Shown in pieces: positions 9,101-17,320 of a stretch of 64,000 bases of DNA. Location of the stretch: NCBI RefSeq assembly GCF_017352195.1, contig NZ_CP071445.1, forward strand, positions 1-64,000. Reading direction: 5' to 3'. Source of the stretch: Sedimentibacter sp. zth1 (GTDB lineage Bacteria > Bacillota > Clostridia > Tissierellales > Sedimentibacteraceae). Below the pieces are notes generated by a model. That model saw only the letters and a program-made list of their open reading frames with translations, was not told the origin of the DNA and ran no database searches. The position numbers and the translations under genes were made by a program. The number at the start of each line of letters is the position of its first letter. The stretch's first letter is position 1.

Positions 9101-10228
9101 TTAATTAGCTGTCATATAGTATGATTCTTCAATGGTATAAGACTTGCCTGGAAAACTCCAACTTGATGACTCATCCAAATTAAAGTACTTGCCATAGTTA
9201 GGAGTTGGACTTTTTGTCGTATTTGCAGAATCAACAACCAAAAAGTCAGACTTAGAGGTTCCTGTATTCTTATATCCGTAAACAACAACCCAATGCTGAT
9301 CAGTATCTGAATTTGACACTTCGAAACGTAGTAATACTGGTATTCCTGCATCAATCTTTGTTTTCAATTCAGCAAGTGTTGTTTTGCCTGTATTTAAGGA
9401 TACTAGCTTAAAAGCACCTAGTCCTCCATAAGTAACTGCAGATGTTACATAGGAGTTATTACAGCTTGGAGGTACCCATCCAAACTGCGTAAACCAATGT
9501 GGACTAATCAGTTTTTTTGAATAAAATGTAAGTAGAGCTGCCATAGCAAAAGCCTTACAAGAACTACCATAATTAAAATTCACCGATTTAATTTCCGTAC
9601 TTGTTTGAGCAAACGGAAGGCTCATATTAGAAATCTTCTTTTCGTTATTCACTACCGATGGTGGAGTAATTACTCTCTTAGAAGTGATAGCTATAGTACC
9701 AGGTGTTGACGAAAAATATTCCTTTGTATATTTATTTGTAGTTACAGTACTACTTGCATCCAATAAATTGAATGGAGATTCTACATACTCTTCAAATTTC
9801 CAAACTTGATTAGTTTGACTATTCTCAGCTAACCAGAACATTACATCTCCATTGTTTGTAGATGCTGTCAAAAGCTTACTATTGCTAACTAGCTTAATTT
9901 TATATAAATTTTGGCTTTCAATATATGGTGCTAAAGTAATCAACTGGTCAGAATCGTTTATAGGTTTGTCCTCATACATGTCACATTTTCCGAAATTAGT
10001 AGATCCAATCCAATGATCTAATGAAAATGCTGGTTTATAATTAGACAAAATTTTGGTATTCGTATTACTATTTTTTAACTTCCATCTCTGTGTCATAGCT
10101 GTAGATACATTTGTCCAAGTGATTACATTTCTTCCGTTTGCCACTTGATTATTACCATATATATCTAAATATTTAGACAAATTTGCGTAAGACTTAATAA
10201 AATATACCTTTCCTGATGAAACTGCCAT
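9101..10228 (-). CDS. leaderless effector: ricin-type lectin domain plus papain-like (C39-like) protease
   Basis: A 375-residue protein, AAAGGAG close to the ATG, no signal peptide. Residues 1-150 carry two ricin-B QxW motifs (TQRWKL near 49, NQVWKF near 143), the mark of a beta-trefoil sugar-binding domain. Residues 200-375 look like a papain-fold cysteine peptidase: SSCKAFAMAALLTFY (Cys224), QHWVVVYGY (His312) and LVVDSAN (Asp333). The gene lies downstream of a UviB-like holin gene, with a TTTACA-N17-GTCTTTATA promoter between them. In C. perfringens the uviA-uviB-bcn genes and in C. difficile tcdR-tcdE-tcdA/B combine such a sigma factor, a holin and a leaderless toxin (established). I infer a secreted toxin or bacteriocin-like effector; its target is unknown. 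Confidence 0.7.
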   Translation of the reverse strand: MAVSSGKVYFIKSYANLSKYLDIYGNNQVANGRNVITWTNVSTAMTQRWKLKNSNTNTKILSNYKPAFSLDHWIGSTNFGKCDMYEDKPINDSDQLITLAPYIESQNLYKIKLVSNSKLLTASTNNGDVMFWLAENSQTNQVWKFEEYVESPFNLLDASSTVTTNKYTKEYFSSTPGTIAITSKRVITPPSVVNNEKKISNMSLPFAQTSTEIKSVNFNYGSSCKAFAMAALLTFYSKKLISPHWFTQFGWVPPSCNNSYVTSAVTYGGLGAFKLVSLNTGKTTLAELKTKIDAGIPVLLRFEVSNSDTDQHWVVVYGYKNTGTSKSDFLVVDSANTTKSPTPNYGKYFNLDESSSWSFPGKSYTIEESYYMTAN

Positions 10229-10265
10229 AATAAAACATCTCCTTTTAATATTAATTTTAAAACAC

Positions 10266-10277
10266 TTAATCGATTAA
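10266..10277. promoter_or_regulatory. palindrome TTAATCGATTAA, second copy
   Basis: Identical to the palindrome at 5064-5075 and at the same distance downstream of the promoter. Confidence 0.5.
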
Positions 10278-10291
10278 ATTGCTTTATACTA

Positions 10292-10323
10292 TATAAAGAC
10301 AACTTTGAATTTAAAATTGTAAA
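10292..10323 (-). promoter_or_regulatory. TcdR/UviA-type promoter of the lectin/protease gene
   Basis: On the minus strand this reads TTTACA, 17 bases, then GTCTTTATA. It starts one base beyond the stop codon of the holin-like gene. Confidence 0.7.
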
Positions 10324-10557
10324 CTATTTTTTAATAAATTTTTTTATTTCTGTGATATCTTCTTTTATATCTTCGATAATATTAAGCTTATCACTCAAAT
10401 TTGATATAATTAGCTGATAATTTTTTTCTCGTTCTTCTTGCTTGAGATCTCTTTTTTCTTGATTCTTTAGTATGTAAAATGTTAATGAAACAGATATTAA
10501 AGTCCATATTCCCTGTGTAGCCGCTAATTCTATTAATTTTTCACTTATATTAATCAT
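10324..10557 (-). CDS. BhlA/UviB-family holin-like peptide
   Basis: A 77-residue protein with one membrane segment at about residues 10-30 (ATQGIWTLISVSLTFYILK) followed by a charged coiled coil ending IKEDITEIKKFIKK. This is the BhlA/UviB pattern: xxTQGIWxxLxxxLxxYxLKxxEKR and a terminal KEIKKFIKK. UviB-type proteins are thought to let leaderless bacteriocins or toxins out of the cell. The start codon follows GGAG with almost no spacing, so the true start could differ. It sits between a sigma-factor remnant and the lectin/protease effector, the same order as uviA-uviB-bcn. Confidence 0.8.
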   Translation of the reverse strand: MINISEKLIELAATQGIWTLISVSLTFYILKNQEKRDLKQEEREKNYQLIISNLSDKLNIIEDIKEDITEIKKFIKK

Positions 10558-10590
10558 CTCCTTTGTTTGTTATTTCACTTTTTACTATTT

Positions 10591-10701
10591 CTAAAGTTTT
10601 TTACTTTTTTGATTAATAGCTTGTTTTGAAACATTAAATAATCTTGCAAGTTCTGAAACTTTATGGTTATACAAATATAAACCAAATAGAATTATTTTTG
10701 T
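10591..10701 (-). pseudogene. remnant of a second TcdR/UviA-like sigma factor (region 4 only)
   Basis: On the minus strand the frame reads TKIILFGLYLYNHKVSELAR then LFNVSKQAINQKSKKL and stops, clearly related to the region 4 of the sigma pseudogene at 5152-5679. The N-terminal part is gone: only a ribosome-binding-like AAGGAGG (near 10745) and the promoter remain upstream. Confidence 0.65.
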
Positions 10702-10752
10702 ATTGTTGTTAGTCCGTTTCCCTTAGATTTAAAATCCCCAACCTCCTTATGT

Positions 10753-10784
10753 ATAAAAAACAAAATAAATATAAAATTTGTAAA
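10753..10784 (-). promoter_or_regulatory. TcdR/UviA-type promoter of the sigma remnant
   Basis: On the minus strand this reads TTTACA, 17 bases, then GTTTTTTAT. It is the fifth match with identical spacing and probably drove the ancestral sigma-holin operon. Confidence 0.6.
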
Positions 10785-10914
10785 CAGATATTACAAAACA
10801 CCTTAAATTTTATTATTAGTAAAGAGCTATTTAGTACCATAAAAGCGTAAGTGTAGAGCATATCATTAGTGCCTTAACATTTTATTGTTCAAATAATAAA
10901 ATATTTGAGCTTTA

Positions 10915-11665
10915 GCTAAGGAAGAAGTATCTCATCCTAAGATTTAAATTGATGAAAGATTTATTTGAAGATAAGAAGATAAGTGAATTAGTAAAAAATG
11001 ATAAAGTAATTATCAAGTCCGATGAATCAAAACAAATATAACTAATAAAACAAAATCCTAAATGCAGCAAGGTAGAGCTAGAAGTAAGAGGATTAATTTA
11101 CAGAAAATCTATGTCCAATTATCGATACCTATGGTTTGAAAATGCTACTCCACCATGGTTTATAAAAAGGTCCCCATAACTAGTACCTATAAATAACTAA
11201 AGATATTGCTTACTGAAAAAGAATAAATTATATATAAATATAGCTTATATAATAAATATAAAATATTTCCAATGATACATATAAATCGCAAGATTGATTG
11301 CAGAGATGCACCTCTTTTGCAGAGAGCAATAAATATAATTTAAATTAATATATATAACAATTCTTAATTTGACAAATATAGGAAATTGTTATATATTGAT
11401 TAGTAGTGTAGTTTTGGGGAAAACGTAAAAGAATTATACATAAAGACAAGCAAATTGAAAATTTACAGGAAGAAAATAAAAGGCTTGTTTCTGCTTTAGA
11501 TAATACAACTTTATCATTTCAAGCTAGTCAAACCTTACATGCAAAAGATATACAAATGTTATCAAGTAATGATACTCATCAAAACGATAATAATAAACAA
11601 CAAAAGGAGCAACCAAAAAAAGCAACCAAAAAAGTATATTTAACATCTTTAAAAAATGAGATTAC
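10915..11665 (+). repeat. dispersed degenerate repeat, copy C
   Basis: The gene-free stretch 10785-11768 holds this repeat copy: winged-helix remnant (VELEVRGLIYRK-like, near 11060-11120), the CTAGTACCTATAAATAACTA block (about 11178), GATGCACCTCTTTTGCAG, TTGACAAATATAGGAAATTG, and the best-kept coiled-coil remnant (11445-11660: ENLQEENKRLVSALDNTTLS in part, ending in a Lys-rich tail). Confidence 0.65.
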
Positions 11666-11768
11666 CTTATAAGTACCACAATAGGATCCTTAATTTAAAA
11701 TAAGAATAATTACAGATAAAAATATAGCATGTTAGAGAAAGATATTTTTAAATAAAAAGGGGTTAAAA

Positions 11769-13091
11769 ATGAATAAAAAAATATTTTTATGTTTAGTATT
11801 ATTAATAATTGTGAGTATAAGTCTTGTTGTTTGCTGTAGTTGCAATAATATGGACAAATCTAAAACGGTAGCAGTATGGCACGATACTAATTTTGAAGCT
11901 ATGATAAGATATTATCTAAACAACTTTGATAAAGATATCTATATTGAAGATTTAGATGAAATTACTGAATTCGACATAAATTGTGGTGAAATAAAAACAA
12001 ATATAAAAGAATATAAACTATCAGATGAAGATAGAAAGAAAATAGGTGATGTTTCATCTATGAGAGATTTTGATAATTTTAATAATTTAGAAAAAATAAC
12101 TTTTGATTTTTCTAATGTAGATTCACTATATGTTTATAAAAATAGTTCAAATATAAAATCTATGAGTTTATATGGATGCCCATTGGATAATTTACAAAAT
12201 ATAGAAAAGTACTCAAATGTAACACATCTTTCTTTATATAACATATTCATAGAAGACTTAAGTCCATTAAACAATTTATCGAATCTTGAAAGTTTAATTA
12301 TTTGTGAAATTGGACCGCCAGCAGATAATATTAGATCATGTGATATGTCAAACATAGATATGAATGTATTATCCAATCTGAAAAATTTAGAAAATTTGAG
12401 CATAGAATATAGTAATATAGATAACATATCACTTCTTAACCAATTTAAAAATTTAAGGAAATTACGTTTAGAATATTGCAATATAGATTATAACCAATTA
12501 TATGAAATAACACGCAGTGAAAATAATGAATTGGAACAGATAGAATTAAAGGTTTTAAACAAACTTGATAAAAAAGAAATAATTGATATATCTAAATTTA
12601 AAAATTTAGATAGTGTCAAATCATTTTATATTAATGGAGATTTTGAAAATATAGAATATTTAAAAAATGTAGAAGATTTACATATACGTTATAGCACTAT
12701 AAATGAAGATGAGTGCTTTGATAAGTTACAAAACTTAAAAAAATTAAGATTAAATGAGTGCATAATAAAAGACGATAAGATATTAGAAAATTTAATAAAC
12801 TTAGAAACTTTGAACATTAAGTTAACAGACATAACTGATTTAAGTAGTTTGAAAAATAGCCTAAAATTAAAAGAAATAATTATCAAAAGCTCGAATTTGT
12901 ATGATATATCATGTTTAAAAGAATTAAAAAACTTAGAAGAATTAATTTTATATAATAATAACATTACTAATATAGATGTGATTTCTGATTTGCCTAATTT
13001 AAAGCGTATAGCTGTTTCTGGTAATCCAATTGAAGATTATACAGTTCTTGATAAATTAGAAGAAAATGAAAATATAACAATCTATAAATAA
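11769..13091 (+). CDS. leucine-rich-repeat lipoprotein
   Basis: A 440-residue protein, AAAAAGGGG before the ATG. The signal peptide (IFLCLVLLIIVSISLVV) ends in a Cys-rich lipobox (CCSCNN), so lipid anchoring is likely. From about residue 90 to the end it contains some 15 leucine-rich repeats of 20-24 residues (NLENLSIEYSNIDNISLLNQ, NLEELILYNNNITNIDVIS), closing with LKRIAVSGNPIEDYTVLDKL. LRR lipoproteins usually bind other proteins at the cell surface. The start region (VWHDTNFEAMIRYYLNN) is closely similar to the cassette-borne protein at 54700-56088, so the two are paralogues, one outside and one inside the array. Confidence 0.8.
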   Translation: MNKKIFLCLVLLIIVSISLVVCCSCNNMDKSKTVAVWHDTNFEAMIRYYLNNFDKDIYIEDLDEITEFDINCGEIKTNIKEYKLSDEDRKKIGDVSSMRDFDNFNNLEKITFDFSNVDSLYVYKNSSNIKSMSLYGCPLDNLQNIEKYSNVTHLSLYNIFIEDLSPLNNLSNLESLIICEIGPPADNIRSCDMSNIDMNVLSNLKNLENLSIEYSNIDNISLLNQFKNLRKLRLEYCNIDYNQLYEITRSENNELEQIELKVLNKLDKKEIIDISKFKNLDSVKSFYINGDFENIEYLKNVEDLHIRYSTINEDECFDKLQNLKKLRLNECIIKDDKILENLINLETLNIKLTDITDLSSLKNSLKLKEIIIKSSNLYDISCLKELKNLEELILYNNNITNIDVISDLPNLKRIAVSGNPIEDYTVLDKLEENENITIYK

Positions 13092-13154
13092 AACGTTATA
13101 AAAATTAACTTAACATAGATAAATAGGAATTTAAATAAAAAATGTAAAAAGTAC

Positions 13155-13192
13155 AAGCGTGGTAAGTATGACTACAAAATCTTACCACGCTT
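13155..13192. terminator. bidirectional terminator hairpin
   Basis: AAGCGTGGTAAG and CTTACCACGCTT form a perfect 12-bp stem between two converging genes. Confidence 0.8.
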
Positions 13193-13211
13193 AAACAACA
13201 AGTTAATATTT

Positions 13212-14618
13212 TTACATTATTTCTTCTTTTATAGGAGGAATAGGGTTTGTAGGAAGAGTAATATCTCCTAATCCAGGATGATCAGGGTTAATGATATCTG
13301 TATTTTTATCATCATTATAGGCTTTTTCTATTATATCTAATTCTGATTTGTTTTGCGCAGTAAACTTAAACCCTCTATAATTTTCACATTTATTTTTTAT
13401 ACCGGAATCTTTTAACGTAAATATTTTACCAGTAGGACATGTTGAACTTCTTATCATGTTTCCTATTATTTCAGGATCTGGTCTTTTGTAAGTTTTTCCA
13501 TCATCCAAGATTACTCCTTCCCAAATATTTGTTGAATCTAACACATAGATATCTTCATTTGTACTTGCATTATTTACATATTTAAATGCTACGACATAAT
13601 GTGTTCCGTATTCACCAGTCTCAACAATTATAATTGGTCTATCAGCATCAATTTCTTTTTTTATAATAGGCAACAAATTGTTAATGTTACTCTCATTAAA
13701 AGTTGTTGTACTGATAACACCACTTGGGCATTTTGACCATTTAGCATTATAGTCGACCAAATAAAGATCTACATCTTCACTCATAATATCTTTATTATCA
13801 TTTTTAAGAACTTCCCATTCTATTAATTTTCGCTCTAAAGTATCATTATCATGAGCAGATTCACTATAATACTCAGCAACATTAGCTAAAGCACATGCAC
13901 TACAACAATATTTATTAAATAATACACTATACTTATCATAAAATTTATTATGAGATCCAGGTATATACAAAGTTTTAGAATTATTCGAAGGTTCTTGTGG
14001 TTGTTCTGGCACCTCTTCTTCAGGTGGTAATGGTTGTGTATCACCTTCTTCTTTAACGGTAACATTAATAGTCTTTTGTTTATCATAGCTACCATAGTCA
14101 GTAGCTAACTCTGTATTTCTTGCACAAACTCTTATTTCATAATTTTCTTCTTCTAATGTTATATCTCTCTCACATTCACTTCCTGGATATGTAATCCAAT
14201 TTTTTTCATTAATTCCTATTGCTATATGATGTGCATTATTACAACTTGCTATTATTTTTAAAACATCACCTTTATTAGCCATAATAGCAGTGTGTACATT
14301 TAATTCTAATTCACCTAAAGTAGGTATATCTATAACGTTTATTGTAAAAGTATCTTCACAATATTCACTACCCTCATCTGTAGCTGACTCTGTATTTCTT
14401 GCACAAACTCTTATACTATAATTCCCTGGTGTTTCAAAACAAATAGTTGTATTAAAATTTTCACCAGTTGAATGTCTCCAATCTACTCCATTAATTCCAA
14501 TAGATATGTGATGTGCATTAGAACAGCTTCCACTTATAGTTGCCGATTCACCTACAAACATTGTACTAGAAGGTTTTTTTGTATAACAAATGCTTCCTAA
14601 TTTTTCTACACTACTCAT
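13212..14618 (-). CDS. leaderless effector: two Ig-like repeats plus papain-like protease
   Basis: A 468-residue protein without a signal peptide, AGGAGAATATT before the ATG. Residues 10-95 and 105-188 are two related beta-sandwich repeats, both with CxNAHHIxIGIN and YxIRVCARNTExATD. A Pro/Glu-rich linker follows (about 190-215). Residues 215-370 resemble a C39-like papain-fold peptidase: NKYCCSACALANVAEYY (probable nucleophile Cys239), GTHYVVAFKY (His340) and IYVLDSTN (Asp361). The C-terminus is Pro-rich. The gene stands behind a UviB-like gene and a TTTACA-N17-GTCTTTATA promoter, the same layout as 9101-10557. I infer a second sigma-controlled effector; substrate and target are unknown. Confidence 0.7.
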   Translation of the reverse strand: MSSVEKLGSICYTKKPSSTMFVGESATISGSCSNAHHISIGINGVDWRHSTGENFNTTICFETPGNYSIRVCARNTESATDEGSEYCEDTFTINVIDIPTLGELELNVHTAIMANKGDVLKIIASCNNAHHIAIGINEKNWITYPGSECERDITLEEENYEIRVCARNTELATDYGSYDKQKTINVTVKEEGDTQPLPPEEEVPEQPQEPSNNSKTLYIPGSHNKFYDKYSVLFNKYCCSACALANVAEYYSESAHDNDTLERKLIEWEVLKNDNKDIMSEDVDLYLVDYNAKWSKCPSGVISTTTFNESNINNLLPIIKKEIDADRPIIIVETGEYGTHYVVAFKYVNNASTNEDIYVLDSTNIWEGVILDDGKTYKRPDPEIIGNMIRSSTCPTGKIFTLKDSGIKNKCENYRGFKFTAQNKSELDIIEKAYNDDKNTDIINPDHPGLGDITLPTNPIPPIKEEIM

Positions 14619-14654
14619 ATTAATATTCTCCTTATTTAATTAAATTTCAAAACA

Positions 14655-14666
14655 TCAATCGATTAA
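14655..14666. promoter_or_regulatory. near-palindrome TCAATCGATTAA
   Basis: Third copy of the element seen at 5064 and 10266, with one base changed. Confidence 0.4.
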
Positions 14667-14680
14667 ATTGTTTTATATTA

Positions 14681-14712
14681 TATAAAGACAACTTTACATG
14701 TAAATTTGTAAA
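14681..14712 (-). promoter_or_regulatory. TcdR/UviA-type promoter of the Ig/protease gene
   Basis: On the minus strand this reads TTTACA, 17 bases, then GTCTTTATA, directly after the stop of the UviB-like gene. Confidence 0.7.
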
Positions 14713-14961
14713 CTACTTTTTTAAATTATTTTTTATTTCTTTAATATCTTCTTGTATATCTTCAACAACATTAAGCTTATCGCTCAAATTTGATATAATT
14801 AGCTGATAATTTTTTTCTCGTTCTTCTTGTTTAATATCTCTTTTTTTCTGATTTTTCAATATGTAAAACGTTAATGAAACAGATATCAAAGTCCATATTC
14901 CTTGCGTTGCTGTCAACTCTATTAATTTCTCACTAATATTAATCAACATTTTATTGTTCAA
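14713..14961 (-). CDS. BhlA/UviB-family holin-like peptide, second copy
   Basis: About 82 residues, nearly identical to the holin-like peptide at 10324-10557 (INISEKLIELTATQGIWTLI, then a coiled coil ending IKEIKNNLKK). Its first codons (MNNKML) come from the adjacent repeat: the ATG of the other copy is TTG here and the sequence upstream belongs to repeat copy D. No sigma remnant or promoter is left upstream. Expression may therefore be lost, or come from the repeat. Confidence 0.7.
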   Translation of the reverse strand: MNNKMLINISEKLIELTATQGIWTLISVSLTFYILKNQKKRDIKQEEREKNYQLIISNLSDKLNVVEDIQEDIKEIKNNLKK

Positions 14962-14989
14962 ATAATAAAATATAATATTTGAGTTTTAT

Positions 14990-15850
14990 CTAAAGAAGAA
15001 GCCTCTCATCCAGAGCTGCAGCTTGAAGAAAGAATTGAAACTGATTTACCATCAGAAAAATTATCTGAAGATAAGCAAATCAATGAAATAGTAAAAAACG
15101 ATAAAGTAATTGTCAAGGCCGATGAATTAAAAGCAGGAAAAACTAATAAAACAAGAAAGCAAAAGTATAAAGGGGGCAAGGTGAAATTAAGAAGCAATAT
15201 TTTCAATTATAAATTGTCTAAAAACACATTAATGGTATTAGTATATGAATAGTAAGAATGTTGATGCAGATATAAATAAATTGAATATAAGCGAAATAAA
15301 TAAAAAGCTAAGAATTAATACGTATAAAATTAAATTGTCATTAGTAGAGCTTGAAGTAAGAGGTTTAATTTACAGAAAATCTATGCTCAATTACCGATAC
15401 CCATGGCTTAAAAATACTATTCCACCATGGTTTATAAAAAGGTGCCCATAACTAGTACCTATAAATAACTAAAGATATTGCTTACTGAAAAAGAATAAAT
15501 TATATATATATAAATATTGCTTATATAATAAATACAATATATTTCCCATAATACATATAAATTGCAAGATTACTTGCATAGATGCACCTCTTTTGCAGGT
15601 AGCAAAAAATATAATTTAAATTAATATAAATAACAATTCTTAATTTTACAAATATAGGAAATTGATATATATTGATTAGTAGAAATATAATAGTATAGTT
15701 TTGTGGAAATCATAAAAGAATTCACAAAAAAGACAAGTAAAATTAAAATTTACAGGAAGAAAACAAAAGGATTATTTTTGCTTTAGATAATACAACTTTA
15801 TTATTAAAAGCTAGTCAAACATTACATGCAAAAGACATATAGATGTTATC
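14990..15850 (+). repeat. dispersed degenerate repeat, copy D (winged-helix remnant)
   Basis: 15000-15237 reads in one frame as the C-terminal part of the winged-helix protein (ELQLEERIETDLPSEKLSED, IVKNDKVIVKADELKAGK). 15245-15451 adds the last helix-turn-helix (NKLNISEINKKLRINTYKIK, WLKNTIPPWFIKRCP). It lacks a start, so it is a gene fragment. The same downstream blocks as in copies A and C follow. It shows that the TAA at 2472 in copy A replaced GAA. Confidence 0.65.
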
Positions 15851-16236
15851 AAATCTTTGTACAATTCTAGCAATGCTCCACAATGCTTTGAAAGCAAGAT
15901 TATTCTTTTTTCTTCTAAGTTAGCCTTGCGTAAGTCTATTTTATTTTGTTAGGGTTAGTATTTGTAGGTGTTTTATTGGCTTAAATTGAAAAACTATTGC
16001 AAAATATGTATTAAAATGTTACAATAATCCCAAATATATACAAAGAAATCATATATATGTTGTTTTATATGTAGAAGATGAAAAGTAGATGATAATATTT
16101 TTAAAAAGCTGAAAATTCTAGGATACTAAGCTTGAAGATAGTAAGACCTAAAGAAAGTAGTAAGCCCGATAGATAGAATAGCAAAGAAATAAGTATAAAA
16201 ATATAAATTACGAAACTTCATACGTATATAAAATAA
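15851..16236. other. no gene seen; left flank of the cassette array
   Basis: AT-rich sequence without a supported gene. No integrase gene and no clear array promoter were recognised here. Confidence 0.4.
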
Positions 16237-16284
16237 TATGAACCACTTTAGCGAACCAAAGGTTCGTGAAAGTGGTAGTTATAG
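16237..16284 (+). other. short attC-like site at the head of the array (site 0)
   Basis: TATGAAC, then an almost perfect hairpin (CACTTTagCGAACC, loop AAA, GGTTCGtgAAAGTG), then GTTATAG: 48 bp in all. Its GTTATAG is the exact reverse complement of CTATAAC at the end of the first cassette, so it is the start box of cassette 1. It could be a short attC or the attI side of the array. Confidence 0.65.
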
Positions 16285-16363
16285 GAAATATCCATTTTTA
16301 GGGTTTAACTTTCGGGTTCTTAATAAGATATTTTTGAGATAAACATTTATGAAGGGGAATTAA

Positions 16364-17071
16364 ATGATTATTAAAGGTATTTTAATTGATTCTGGTAGAG
16401 TATTAAATAGGCCAAGAACTGGTCATTGGTTTATTACACCAAACTTTTTTACCAAGGTAGATAAAAAAATATTTAATCAATTATCAAAAAAAACGAAAGA
16501 AGCATTTTTAAAAGCTGGTGAATATATATCTAAACAATTTTTAATTGAAACAGAAGAAGACGAATATAAACATTTCTTAAAATTTTATAGAATTTTCTTT
16601 GAAAATGTACCTGAACTTAATGTTAATGATGAAGATATAGAATATATTGCGAAAGATTTAGTATATAACTATGATAAATATCAGTTTTTTAAAGATGTTT
16701 ACGATACTTTACCAATTTTAAAGAATAAATATAAATTAGCAGTAGTATCTGATGCGTGGCCTTCATTAGAGAATGTTTTTATTAAAGCAGGATTTAGGGA
16801 TTACTTTTCATCATTTGTTGTATCATCTTTGTTAGGAGTAGCTAAACCAAATCATTTAATGTATGAAACTGCATTAAATGATTTAAATATATTGCCAGAA
16901 GAAGCAATTTTTATTGATGATAGTGTTAGAAATTGTGATGGAGCAAAAAAATTAGGAGTAAAAACTTACCTTATATGTAGAGAATTAAGGGAATACATAT
17001 ATTATAAACTTACATGTAGAAATCATATTGTGGTAAGAAATTTACATAGTATTTTGAAAAAGTATAATTAA
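16364..17071 (+). CDS. HAD-superfamily hydrolase (cassette 1)
   Basis: A 235-residue protein, GAAGGGGA before the ATG. HAD motifs in order: ILIDSGRVL near residue 9 (nucleophile Asp kept, second Asp replaced by Gly as in DxGxV-type HADs), LAVVSDAWPS near 127 (motif II), VAKPNHLMYE near 162 (motif III Lys), and AIFIDDSVRNCDGAKKLG near 186 (motif IV). Such enzymes are phosphatases or dehalogenase-like hydrolases; the substrate cannot be told. First gene of the array. Confidence 0.8.
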   Translation: MIIKGILIDSGRVLNRPRTGHWFITPNFFTKVDKKIFNQLSKKTKEAFLKAGEYISKQFLIETEEDEYKHFLKFYRIFFENVPELNVNDEDIEYIAKDLVYNYDKYQFFKDVYDTLPILKNKYKLAVVSDAWPSLENVFIKAGFRDYFSSFVVSSLLGVAKPNHLMYETALNDLNILPEEAIFIDDSVRNCDGAKKLGVKTYLICRELREYIYYKLTCRNHIVVRNLHSILKKYN

Positions 17072-17105
17072 TTTAAGTGAATATTATACTGTTAATGGAT
17101 ACTTC

Positions 17106-17279
17106 CTATAACAACATGTTCACGCAAGGGTGCGTAGTGTGAACGGTCAGAGTAGGAAAGTCAGCACCACATTCCCCAACTAACCGAGTCGGCAGTCCTC
17201 AAAGCTAAGATAAGAGCTATCTAAGCTTTGAGAACTACCTGTAACGCTGGGGGACGTCGTGAACACCGGGGCGTTAGAC
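17106..17279 (+). other. attC site 1
   Basis: CTATAAC...GTTAGAC outer boxes; inner arms TGTTCACG and CGTGAACA pair. Inner part of the CCAGCTAACCGAGTCGG type (type A). Confidence 0.85.
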
Positions 17280-17320
17280 GAAATACTAGGCATTTAATAG
17301 CGTATTCTAAGGGAGAAAAA

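Noticed and set aside
12134-12481. Minus-strand frames inside the LRR lipoprotein genes (also 12689, 55091, 55164, 55605)
   Set aside because: Shadows of Leu/Asn-rich repeats, without start sites.
17106-17279. attC sites as riboswitches or T-box leaders
   Set aside because: They lie after genes as well as before them, and the box reciprocity fits cassette ends rather than a ligand-binding RNA.
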